Part shown: one piece after another, positions 13,185 to 24,472 of the stretch
How positions within the stretch are numbered: the stretch's first letter is position 1
Layout of the letters: the number at the start of each line of letters is the position of its first letter
Assembly (NCBI RefSeq): GCF_000208865.1
Contig: NC_018398.1
Location: forward strand, 186,001 to 250,000
Reading direction: 5' to 3'
Source of the DNA: Neospora caninum Liverpool
Lineage: Eukaryota > Apicomplexa > Conoidasida > Eucoccidiorida > Sarcocystidae
Length of the DNA stretch: 64,000 nt
Position numbers and translations under genes: made by a program
Notes under the pieces: generated by a model
Databases searched by the model: none
Seen by the model: the letters and a program-made list of their open reading frames with translations, nothing else
Told to the model about the DNA's origin: nothing

Positions 13185-16100
13185 ATGGGGATCGACACGG
13201 CTGGCGGCGGAGAAATGGCTGCGCCCTCACGTCGCGCGCCCCTCCAGTCGGGAGCGCGCCCTGAGAACTGGCCTTCCTTGCCGTGCATGCTTCCTGATCT
13301 TGTCGTTCCTGAAACGTCAAAAAGCCTCCGGGATTTCCGGTCGCCGGCACTGCCCTGGGAACCCGTCGCCCCTCCCGGCGCTGGGGAGGTAACCAAGTGC
13401 TTCGTCGACGCGAAATTTCTTCCTCGAGCGCTGCCGAGGGAGATAAGAGAGCGGACAGCAGGTTGGAAAAGAGCACCAAACTGCTGGGACTTGACGACGT
13501 CTCTCGAGGAATATCCGGCTGTAGATCCCGCGATTTCCCCCGGGGCCTCGGGCACTTTGCACGAGATGCCCAGCGATGGCAGCAGACAGAGGCAGCGCGT
13601 TGGACGGTCTGTTACCAACCGTGCGAAAAGCGAAGCTACAGAGAGTCGCGACAGCGACTCGGGATATGTCTCGCTGCAGCGCAAGGCAGGGCTGAGCCGT
13701 TCTGCCGAAAACCACATTGGAACGACCGCGCCGCAGCCTTCCGCCGGAGGCAGCAAGAAACTGTACTACGCTGATGCGGGGAAGGCTGACGCCAGTGTTC
13801 CCGGGACCGCCGCGTTGCAGGTGCCGGAGAGGGCTGCTGGAAAGGGCGGACTCTCAGAAACGTGTCTAAGGCCTCTGATGGACGACCGCCTGCTGGCGCA
13901 CGTGGACCTCGAAGCTTTGCTCGTCGAGGGTCTCGGAGTTAAGCAGCCCGTCGTTGTGGGCCTAGATGCCTTTCTACGTCGCGAGGTCGGGATCTTCGCA
14001 GTGGACCCAGGTGCTCCGCGGTGCGTTGCTGGGATCCTCTCTGCATTTAGCGTGATTGCCGACAACGCCGTCCTCCTTCCCAAGGGCACGTTTCTGTGGG
14101 AATTAATCTATCCGCAGTCGGAGTCTGGGTGGCCGTTGTACAACCCACAAGGTCTGTACTACGTTAAACTCTTCTTACGGTCGCAGTGGCGCTTGGTGGA
14201 GATCGACGACTTCATTCCATGCGATGCAGCCAAGCGGCCTCTAGCGCCTGTTTCCTCCCGAGACAGCCGCGACCTGTGGCCGATGCTGCTTGCAAAGGCG
14301 ATCTGGAAAGCGTTTCAAGGCGAAATATCTCGCGGGGTGTTGGACATTCCGGCCCTCGAAGCCCTCACTGGAAGAAGAGAAATCGCGTACCCGCTGACTG
14401 GTGGCGCGATACGCCACTTTCTGACTAAAGGCTTTTGGGCTAGCGTTAAGATCCGACCCTCAGAGACTCAGGGCGTCGAAACGGGAAACGAAACAGAAGC
14501 AGGCCAGGGAACCCTGGACCCCGATGATGCGAGTGTCACCTTTCTAGTCTGCAATTTGACTCCTGAAGACTTGAAAAATCAGCGAGTCTGTTTGCGGAGC
14601 GGCGCCTTCAGTCTGAAACGTGATCATCCGCAGCTACAAAAACGAAAGAATGGCGACCGACAGCGATGCGGGAAGCCCCATCCTGCGGTGAAGCCGATAG
14701 AACGCGGTGGACGCACCTCGGACTTCGTTTTCCCAGAGGAAGAGGGAGCGTGCGAAGAGGAGTACGGCGGCCTGTTCTCCGTGGTTAGTCCCGAACATCC
14801 GGACAACAGAGCAGAACTGATGGCTCAGAAAGCCGAGGCAGAAGCAAGGCGGAAGACGAAAGAACTTCGACGGGATGATCACGGGCGCATCGTCCTATGT
14901 AAGCCCTGGGGAAAGCTCCTCAAACATTTCCTTGGAGATGCATTACCGCATCCTCTGCCTGAGGCTACCTTGCAGGACTTCCTAGCAGAAGAGAGCCAAC
15001 CGATCACATTGAGGCAGACCGACACAGACAGCGGTTTGAGACCCGCAAACGGAGTTGCTAGTCCTCATGACGCCCACGCGACAAAGTCCAACAAGCAGAA
15101 CGACATATTTGGAGGCTCGTCGGGCAAGGTAATCGATACGTGCGCGTCACACCCACCACGGAGAGACCGCAGGAGCTCTACTAGGAGCGAACTGCCTTGC
15201 AGGTCCAGTGTGCAGATGAACGCCAAGGCTAGACAGCACCAGACATGACTTTTCCCGCTCAACTCGGGGGGCCAGAAATGGGCACTACCTGCTTGGGGTA
15301 GGAACCGTTTATTTAAACAAATGCATTTGGTGGGCAAGCACCTCCACGTGATTCAGTTCGTAGGTCTGAAGGACAGGAGTATGCTTTCGTCTGCAAGAGA
15401 TACTCTGCACCAAATTCACTCGTAGCAGATACGTTGGGAGGGGCTGCGAAGCAAGAGAGAAGAACACCCCTTCATCATGTTCAATAAAATCCTCGAGAAC
15501 CCCGCGTCTCGTGCGAAACCCGCTGCTGGTCTCTTTGGGCGTCCAGGCGAAGCCTCCTGTCCAGGTGCTGGCTGATATCATCCAGAGATGGCAAATGCCG
15601 TGGCCTGTACAAAACGTGACCGATCCACTTGGGGCAGCGGGTATCACGTACGACGGAACCGTCTGGGTCTCGTGGAAGACGTTGACGGAAGTCTGTCGAT
15701 CCGAACACTTGTTTGTGTACGTCCCATCAACTCTTTTCGAGACAGCCGCCTCGAGCGACTTCTTCGACTACGAACAATCCGTGCTGCCTCGCCAGTTTCC
15801 ACTCCGTGTTGCAGTATGTTACATGAACATACCGGAGCTGGCGACCTGGACAATGGAGAAGGACGGTGACGGCGGCTCCGGCTCACAAGCAGAGAAACGC
15901 ACAGAGGGCGACTGTTGTCCGGCGTCCAGACCTCGGCGGCAACGCCCAATCCACAATAGCGTCATACGAACCCAGTTCTCGCCGGTCCCCGTCCTCCTCG
16001 AGTTTGATGCTCACCCACCTGTCACACTAGCCACCGAGGCTGTGCAGCCGATGCATCAGGCCGGACAAACGGCGCCGGCTCGGCCTCGCGATTCGCCGCA

Positions 16101-19100
16101 CGGAAGTAGTCGAAATCTCTGTCCGCGTCACAAAGCAGCTCCAGCAGACAGCATGCACACCTCCCTGGGCGGGACATGCCTCGTGCAGAGCGCACCCTTT
16201 TTCCTTTCTGAAGGGAAAGAAATCAGTCCCCAGATAGGAACGTGGGAGCGGCTGCTGGGGAGGAGTGTTGACGACGTTAAGCCGCTTCTCGGACCAGAAA
16301 TGCGAAATGCAGTGACGCAGGGAATTGAGCTCTGGCGGGCAGGGAAACAGAACCGTACACGGAGACAGGGGACAGTGGCGCGTTCGTCGAGCGTACAGGG
16401 AAGGCCGCTGTTCTCGGAGACAGGCTCTCATCTAGCTTTCTCAGCCTTCTCGACCTATCCAACCAAAGGCCATGCACTGGAAATGTGTGCCGCACCGCGG
16501 TTTCTTACACTCGACGCTTCATGCCGAGCCGTGACGCAGCTGAATCTCTGCCAGGGAAGGCATGCGTTCTTCTTCTGGCTCGATTCCCCGGCCGGAAGCG
16601 GCGTTTTCCGCGTACACTGGGTGCCCGATAAGCGGGAGAAGAGTAGCAACTCTCTGGAGTCGCCCCCCGTCGCATCGGCGGCCGCAGGAAGTACGAAATC
16701 AATGAAGCGGCAAGCAGCCGAAAGTCGGCCGGCTTCCGAAGAGAGTGACGCTGCTGAACTGTGTGGAGGTATCTCATGCCACATCCTCTCGGTGGAAAGT
16801 TTCTTGGAAACTTTCCACGACGTTCAGATTGAAGAGTTCCTTGTAACGGCGCCAGAGAGTACGCTTCCAGGACCTCACTACACGGTCTGGTTCAAGGCAG
16901 AGCTGACAATTCATTCACGCTTTTCTCGCGATGCCTGCGACTACTCCCCAGGCGCCGGTAGTGGCCCCCCTGCAACCGACGACGAACAACTGGCGGGCGG
17001 CTCGGAACTCCCCACTGTATTTGTGACTCTCAACCTTCCGCACGGAGGACTGACGCCTTACCTTCGCATGTCCATTGGCCCACTGCGCAGCCGGACGCCA
17101 GCGAAACTCGATAACACGGGCGCTAAATCCGAGCGTGAAGGGCTGTCTTCTGACTTCGGTGTCCCTCTTGAGGAAGAGGACTCGTCAGCGACAGGAGTGA
17201 GGCTTGGTGCGATCGTTCGCGATTCTGAACTCAAACAGCTGCCTGTCTGTCCGATGCTATGCATTGACCCAAGTGAATTCGTCCCAAAGGAGACCGACTG
17301 GGATCAGCAAGGGAGCAATGACAGGTGCGCCGCCACTTGTGAACAACTTGCCGGGCGTCCACAGTCGTACTTGCTCCTCGTTGAGTCCGCGCTTCCCAGT
17401 CCCGTTCCTCGCGTCACCTTTTCTGTTGGTATCGGCGCCCGCCGTTTGGAAGTCGAGGGAGGGGCAAGAGAAGACCAGAGACAACGAAAGACAGCGCTTT
17501 CAGGTTGTGGGAACCAAACGCAGAAGACTCCCGCCCCGCAAGTACGCGTCGCCGTTGAAAACATTTCCTTCAGAGCATCTTGGACCAATCAGACAAAAAT
17601 GAATGGGGAAAACATCGTGCTCAGGGAGCGGATCATTCCCAAGAGTTCACATGCAGTCAGTGCTTCACTGAGAGTTACAGTGGAAAATCTCGACAGCGTT
17701 GTCCTCTGCGCCAGTCTAATCGAAATTGGGGCACGTACCTCACCGCAGGAAACCCTTCAAGAAAAGCATCCGAAGAATTTCGTGCAGAAAACATCTGGCA
17801 GCGGGTTCAGTCCGGTAACTCCCCGGCAGCAACGCCAGCATTCGGGAGCGCGCAGCAATGCTTCGCCGTCTTCGTCAGGTCCTCCACCTCGGGGGACCGA
17901 AAACGTAGCCAGCGACGAGCTATTAAGCGCAGAGATCGGCGCGCCGGCAGGAGGGATGACAAGTTCCGCCATGAACGAAAGCGGAGTGACTGCAATGGCG
18001 AGACCGTCCGGTCTTCCGTCCCTAGGCTGGTATCCTACACCCCCTCTGGAGGAAACGGTCATAGAGTCTGTCGGACGAGACACTGTCACCTTCCCTCACG
18101 TCCAACTTGATCCTCTGTCCCATTATGTCATCCAAGTCGTCGCACGAAAGTTCTCTCCTGTTACATCGCCCACTTCTCGCTGCGCGATGCATTCTGAAGG
18201 GGAATGGGACGACACGGCTTTGTCAAGTCCTTTGGCAATCGACTGCTCCGCGCCATCACGCGCAAAAGAGCATTGTTGGACTGCTGAACCCAACGCAGGA
18301 CAAACTGCTGGTGGAGTTTCTCTACACACCAGACCTGTGGAAATGATTCACTTAGCCGAAACGGCTTCGGCAGAACGGCTTCGGATGGCGGCACCTCTCG
18401 ACGGCGGCGCCTGGCGCCTGGATGTCGCGGCAACGGGAGAAATAGAAGTTGCCGAAGACGTGTGTCGAACGGCCTTCGAAAATCAGTTATTCGCGTTCTG
18501 GAACGAGAGCGACTCGAGCCGGGCAGAGCGCGCCAAGCGATCTCGAGCTGCATTTTTGGCCAGAAAAATGAAACAAAAAGACTGTGCCTTGTCTGACCAA
18601 ATTGACCCTCCCGAAGCACTCAGCTCGCCGGCTGCATTCCGGCAGACTGTGCTCTGGAAACTGGAGATGACGGAGGCTCAACTCCTTTGCCTGCTCGCTC
18701 GTAAAGTAACTTCCACGGGCCAGCAAACTGAGGACGATTTCTCAGCTGACCTCTTGCTTTCAGAAGAAATATCCGCCTCAGCGTTTGCACAGTGCAGGCT
18801 GCTTCAAGAGGCAACTGAGGCAACCGAGGCCGAGCTCCAGGAGTTCTTTTTCTGCGAGATGGATCCGACAAGGACAGGGGCTGTGAAGGGTGCCCAGTTC
18901 CTGATGTCACTCCAGAACGGTGGCGCGGCACTTCGGAGTGCACACAAGGACACTGCCGAGGAGAGGACCGCCGCCAATCGTCAGCCGAAAGCCACAAAGG
19001 GAGGGAACGGCGAGAAGAAATCCAAGTCCGGAGCGGCCGAGCGAGACACCAAAAGGCCTGGAGCGGCTCAGAAGTCACCTGCGAGCAAACTATCGAAAGG

Positions 19101-20566
19101 GGACGATCAGAAAAGAGACAGCCAACAAAGTTGCTCCCTAGACACGGCCAAGGAGCGCATTTCGCCGTACGGCTTTCTGGCGCTCCGTCGGCCTCTTACC
19201 AGCGCGCGTCACCGGAATGCGAGGATCGCTCAGTTTATACGCAAGATCACTGCAGGACACAGCGAACGGGCCGTCACTGTGCCCGGCGTGTTCAGAGTGG
19301 TTCCCTTGGGGGGGGCAGAGGAGGAACGCGAGTTCGCTGCTACAAATGCAGCTGCTTCGGAACCAGCCGAGAGACGCCGTGCAGCAAACATCCGCATTCA
19401 GGAGGAACTAACCGCTCTTCGAGAATCGATCGAGCGCGCGTCGATACGAAACGCGTGTCTTGTGCAAGAGGACAGAGAAGACGCTCGAGGAAGTATGTTG
19501 TTGAACCGTGACCCCGTCGCCAAACAGAGAGAGGCACTCCGCACTCTCCAGAGGAAACGGCGAGACGTGGCTTCAAAGGTTACAGAGGTATTGCAGGAAG
19601 AGACTGAGAAGGAGATTCGAAAGGAGGAACTGGAACAACTAATGGAAGAGTGCCAAGAAATCCGTATGTGGTTCTTCGACAGTTGCCTGATGAAGAGGCT
19701 ACGCAACCAGCACACAGCCGTTACCGCTATGCAGAGGTAAAGCTCAGGAGGGTCCATCTAACGCTTCGCATCGCGTACGTAGCCGAAGCACCCAAGAGGG
19801 TGACAGGAGAGATCTCGCCGAAAAAATCAATCAAAGAAAAAGAGAGAAGCAGCAGAGAGCGATGCTTGACTCCACAAGTCCGAACTGGAGCTGCGCGAGC
19901 TATGTCTACCGAAGACACACTTCATGGCCACTTTCGCAGCTTGCACCAACACAGATTGCCTGATATCTCATCCGACTTTCTTTCTGTGGGCGTGCTGCCT
20001 GGGTTGATTGTCACTCGCGGCGCACCTGAGTGGTATGCTTTCCGTGATATCGTATACATATTTCTTGGCCGGGGCGCTAGCTCAGTGGTTTGTACGGGCC
20101 AACTACGTCCTAGAAGTTAGCGTTCTGTCAACTACACATGGCCCGGGGACCATCCAGAAAGTCTGTCTTCTGCAAACACTTTTCAGAAAGCCTCCTCGCT
20201 CGGTGCACACCCAATTTGGTGCGTTGACGCAGGGCCCAAGAAATCCTTGAAAAGGACTCTCATAGTTCCAAGAGAGATTCAGACACGATACGGAAACTCA
20301 CACGACGGAAGCCCGAGAAGGATTCTCAAAATGAAGCCGCGGTCGAGAAGAAGGACACTCCTCTTACGGAGGAGGATGTGGAAGAGCTGGACTCGCTGCT
20401 TCAAGCGCTTCACGACCTGCTCTGTTTGAAGGGATCTATGCGATTGGGTAACAGTCAAAAAGTTTCCGCGTTTTTGGACATCGCCCGAGACGCACTTTCT
20501 GCGATGCGCGCTCGACAGGTTCCCTCAAAATTGTCTTCTCCCCGACAACTCGATAATCTTGCATAA
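13185..20566 (+). CDS. Androglobin-like protein with degenerate calpain domain, no globin domain seen
   Basis: Three exons keep phase: 13185-15128, 15547-19736 and 20233-20566, about 2155 residues. A calpain-like domain in exon 1 runs from RCVAGILSAFSV (~278, site of the catalytic Cys) through LYYVKLFLRSQWR, VEIDDFIPCD and LWPMLLAKAI (~361). The last motif is nearly identical to the LWPMLLSKAI that I recall from animal androglobin. The motif that should be NPWG reads KPWG (~572), so the catalytic Asn is lost. Exon 2 keeps other androglobin-like blocks in order: VWVSWKTLTEVC (~683), GRHAFFFWLDSPAG (~985), YTVWFKAEL (~1091) and LPTVFVTLNLPHGG (~1136). The animal globin and IQ motif lie between the last two pairs of blocks; here only ~100 low-complexity residues separate them. 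The C-terminus (~1900-2050) is a charged coiled coil. The family is tied to cilia and sperm flagella in animals, so a role in the flagellated microgamete is a reasonable inference. The start has A at -3 (acagATGG). Confidence 0.85.
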
Positions 20567-21139
20567 CACAGTCGTCAACTGATGTGATCAGTTCCCCAAC
20601 CAGTTCTTATATACTGCCGTGCTTTGTGGGGCACGGTGGAACGGTTATGCACATGCGTCGCGGCCATCATCCTTCAGTAAGGAATCGAAAAGGCACCCGG
20701 AGAATTAGAAAGCACACCAGGAGCAACCAAACCACCCGGACGCGACACTCTCCTCCACAGCCGCCACAGTGTTGTTCCGCCCTCGATCGCGCGTTTCCCG
20801 TTCGCCGTCGTGGAACGCCCGAACCTGCAGGAGCTTCTCCTAATTACTAGTGTGACACTGTGGCTGCATCCATATCCGCGATCAGTCTGCGAGTTTTGAG
20901 GATTCGCGAGGAAAAGTTCCACACTAACTGTCGTTGTCATCCGTGTACCAACCTGCTGTTTGAGAGCACAAAAACAAAAGCGGCTTGAGTACGGGATTTA
21001 ACACCAGTGTAGCAAAACACAAACCGCATTGAGAAGGGTTGATAAAACATCGAGTCTGTGAGAGCCAGGGCGCCAAACCCTCTGCGAAGGTAAAAGGAAG
21101 CCAGCGTTGTAGCAGGTAGAGAAGGACGAGGCGTGTGCA
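20567..21139. other. Intergenic between convergent genes
   Basis: A short convergent interval that likely holds both 3' UTRs. No reading frame or structured element stood out. Confidence 0.5.
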
Positions 21140-21589
21140 TCACAAATCTTCGTCGCCTCGGGCCAGTTTCTCATACTTCGCTTTGTGCTCATTATAGAAA
21201 AGTATGAACCACACCGGGCTTCCAAACAAGCAAACCACGAAGACGCCGAGAACGGCGAAGAACACCGCTTTGCCAGCTGCAGTGTTTTTCTCAGCACGAC
21301 TGGGCGCACCGTAGCAGTGAGAGTATTTGTCGCCGCGGAACCGAAACGCCGGTGCATCTTTCGCATTCACGAAAGGCCCCGTACTGAGCAGCTCCACTAC
21401 ATTGTGAAGACTGTCAGCCACAGACTTTGGGCGTGGTCTAGCCGACACACGAAGCGAGGAATGTGAAGAAAACGTATCAAGCAATTGCCGAAGACCGAGA
21501 TTCGCTGCGGCACGCGCGATCTTTGGGCACCGGCACCTCTCCAGCAGTGACTTGGCCCCGCCGAGCGAAAACAAACGGTTTCGACTCAT
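21140..21589 (-). CDS. Putative mitochondrial single-TM protein
   Basis: One uninterrupted frame of 149 residues. The first ~60 residues are rich in Arg, Ser, Leu and Ala with almost no acidic residues, as in a mitochondrial presequence. A hydrophobic stretch (AVFFAVLGVFVVCLFG, ~110-130) follows, then a short charged tail ending in RGDEDL. Small one-TM proteins of this layout are common among mitochondrial respiratory-complex subunits; that assignment is inference, as I do not recognise the family. The start at 21589 has G at -3 and begins MSRNRLF; an in-frame Met at 21631 would add 14 residues. It converges on the androglobin-like gene. It could instead be the last exon of a longer gene. Confidence 0.5.
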   Translation of the reverse strand: MSRNRLFSLGGAKSLLERCRCPKIARAAANLGLRQLLDTFSSHSSLRVSARPRPKSVADSLHNVVELLSTGPFVNAKDAPAFRFRGDKYSHCYGAPSRAEKNTAAGKAVFFAVLGVFVVCLFGSPVWFILFYNEHKAKYEKLARGDEDL

Positions 21590-21631
21590 CGCCAAAGACT
21601 GCGGATGTATCTTTACACCAAAATGGCTCAT

Positions 21632-24472
21632 GCGAGGTTACGCGCTGGCAAGAAACGATAACGGCATATTCACAGAAAAGAATCAATATTCAATTACCAG
21701 CCCGCAAAGACGGGGAGTCAGTCAGCCCCTGTTAATGTGGTGTTCGCAGCAGCAACGCTCCCGTACAAATGGCACGAGCCGACAGAAAAGAAGGCAGACA
21801 AGGAGATTGTAGAGAGTGGTGTGATGAACCTTGCAAAGGGCTCTCCGCAAATTCCGCAAAACACCGGCAACTGTCGGGCTTTCTACACATGCAGCGGCGC
21901 GTGCATGCGTTCTGGTTGAGGCGGCTATGAACGAGAGACGTAATGCTAGCGCTACCTGACCCGCGCAACACCATCCAACCTTCGAATGCCGACACTCAGG
22001 CTTCTCCACAAGAATGAATGGCCCACTTCACGAAAAGCGAAAACAGAAAGTTATAACGGACGCGCCGCAGGCCCTTGAGCGACTACGTATTGGACAGCCA
22101 CCAGACCGTAGCTGCGCAGAAGTCATGTCTTCTTCGACACAACAGTTCTGTCCCCTAGTGGAAAACTCGTGCGTTGCTTGTCACAAGTATGAGCACCGAG
22201 ACACAACATGTGAGTCACGAAAGACTGTGAAGGCGACTCAGAGACAGGACGACGCGATCAAGACTTTATTGCTGGTCTCCTACAACCCTCTGCTGTAGCT
22301 TCGTGGGGTGACGCATCAACAGGGCGCCGTCACAGCCTCTGGCACGGCATGTCCTGTGCTCTCTCTGAGATACAACGTTGCCCGTTCATCGTCATTGTTG
22401 TTTGTGCCCATGAAACATGCATGCGGACCGACTTTCCGTCCGAGGACTTTACGCAGGCCAAAGTAGCCGCCCCATGGGCCTCTCACGAAACACTTTTCCT
22501 GTCACTTCTAGCGGTAAGTTCTTCGCAAGGCAACGCCGCACTCTGCAACTCGCGAGAAACTTTTGCGACAAATGATGTAGTCGTAGTCAGCCCAAAGTCT
22601 CTATGAAAGGCTGCAAGCAAGGTGCAACCTGATGTAACTCGTTTCATGCACAATACTGTGGTCTTCAGGGCTGACTGGCCTCTGTTTGGAGCCCGTCGGT
22701 AGGTATAGAGGGAATGTGGTAATGTGAAAAAATGCTGTGATAGTTTGCTTAGTAGTATCCTGCCTGTTGGCTCGCAACCGAAGAACTCTGCGAATATGCG
22801 GATGGACGTTGCACTCCGCGCGAAAGATATTACGCGGTTCTTAAACTTTTTCGCGAGCTCGTTTACCAAGCACGGAGTGGTGTGAGTGGTGGTGTAACTA
22901 ACTCCGGCAACACTCGTGAATACGCTGTGTCTTTGGGGTGACTACCCTCTTTTGGATTGTTTAAGGCAAGAAAGCTCATCGGAAATCTGCGTCGTAACTT
23001 ATTACAGCAGCATTCCCTGTGTCTGACAGTGTAGCAACTGCACATTGCGATTATCCTGGTCCAAGCAAGGGACTCTCGCAAGCGATCACCACTCAAGACA
23101 TGAGAGACCGCGGGTGGGATAAGGGATTGGCCGAGCCAGGTTTGCCCGAAATTTCATCTCCAGAGGGAGCCTGATGAAAAGGCGTCACAAAAGAACGACA
23201 GCCCTGCTCAGGCAGCCCACAGACCGGTGTTCTGAGCTGCATTGTCCCAGAGCAACAGTCGTTGGTCCGGAATACTGGCAGCCGCCTTCCTCCGGTCGGT
23301 TCACTCCCCTTGCTCCGGCACTGAAGCATTCCCTCCAACAGGTTGTTGTACCGGCTATCCACACATCACACTCAGGGACCGGCTGGTTCCGATGAATTAT
23401 GTGCCCAGCTGGTGGCTAGGAGGAATGCGAGGGCGTGGTCGTTGCCACATTTAACAAAGAGGACTCGTTAGCGTCGCTTCACACGGTTAACAAACATGAA
23501 AAACCTCTGTCGACTGTTCACGAGGTTGGCAGCTCCAGGAGGAACGATCAACACGTCCACTTCTCGAGCCACCGACTGTGGAAATGAGGCGGGGGTTCTG
23601 GCTCGCAGTGAGCGCGAATCACGTCGCCGACGACTAAACCTCCTTTCTGTCCTAGCCTGACATCGTGGTGTTTCATACTCCAATTATCTTTTTCTTCGAA
23701 ACCTGCTGATATAGTATATACACGGGAGCAAGCCAGAAAATATCTACCAGGAAAGCGAAACGTAGTGTGCTAAACATCGGACGAACCCACTTCGCAGTCG
23801 TGCGTACTGTTCCCTGGACCATACGGATGATTACGTCTGACAGCGTAGACATTTCTACATGTATGCGTACGCAGTGAAAAAAACTGTCCCACGGTTTGGC
23901 ACCGTAAATTCCGACACCAGATGTTCACCATAATGAGGGCTCACAGGGAACATCAACTACGTTGTACAACGTAGCAGTGGCAATACCCGGCGGCAGGTCA
24001 CACACTAGCCCAGAATCATAAATACAGTATTTGCTCAACTTGCACACGGTCAAAATCGTGCATACGTATAGAGGACCTACATCTACCTCTGCCGTGGAAG
24101 GACGCGCTGCCTGCAATTGTTGACGGAACTGCGAAACGTCATGGTGTGTGTCCCTTGACACCAGTGGCGTAGGAGTGAGCTAATCCGACTGCTCAAACGG
24201 AAAAGATATACTCCCCAAAAAGGGACGACGAGGGATTTTTCTCGAGACGGCGGCACGAGCCCCTTGTGAGAGGCATCTCCTTTTACATGCCCCTGACAAA
24301 ACGTTGTATCAGGATGCTTTTTCTCGCTACCGTGCTGTGCAAGAAAACCTCTTTCTGTGTTAAGTTTTTTCATTCCCACGATCACGAAGGTCTCTGCATA
24401 TACGGGACGACATATGCGATGCAGCTGTTGACAGTAGCCCAGGATACCAACCCCACGAGAAATGAATGCATA
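21632..24472. other. Intergenic, 5' of mitochondrial-like gene and 3' of apyrase
   Basis: About 2.8 kb with only short overlapping open frames (longest 128 codons, 22483-22869 minus) and no conserved motif. A GAGAGACGT word near 21933 resembles the GAGACG promoter element described in Toxoplasma and lies ~350 bases upstream of the minus-strand gene at 21589; function is inferred. Confidence 0.4.

Noticed and set aside
20066..20140. tRNA-like start (GGGGCGCTAGCTCAGTGG)
   Set aside because: It resembles a tRNA A-box, but there is no T-loop GGTTCGAAT-type B-box and no acceptor-stem pairing at the expected distance. The position is inside the last intron of the androglobin-like gene.
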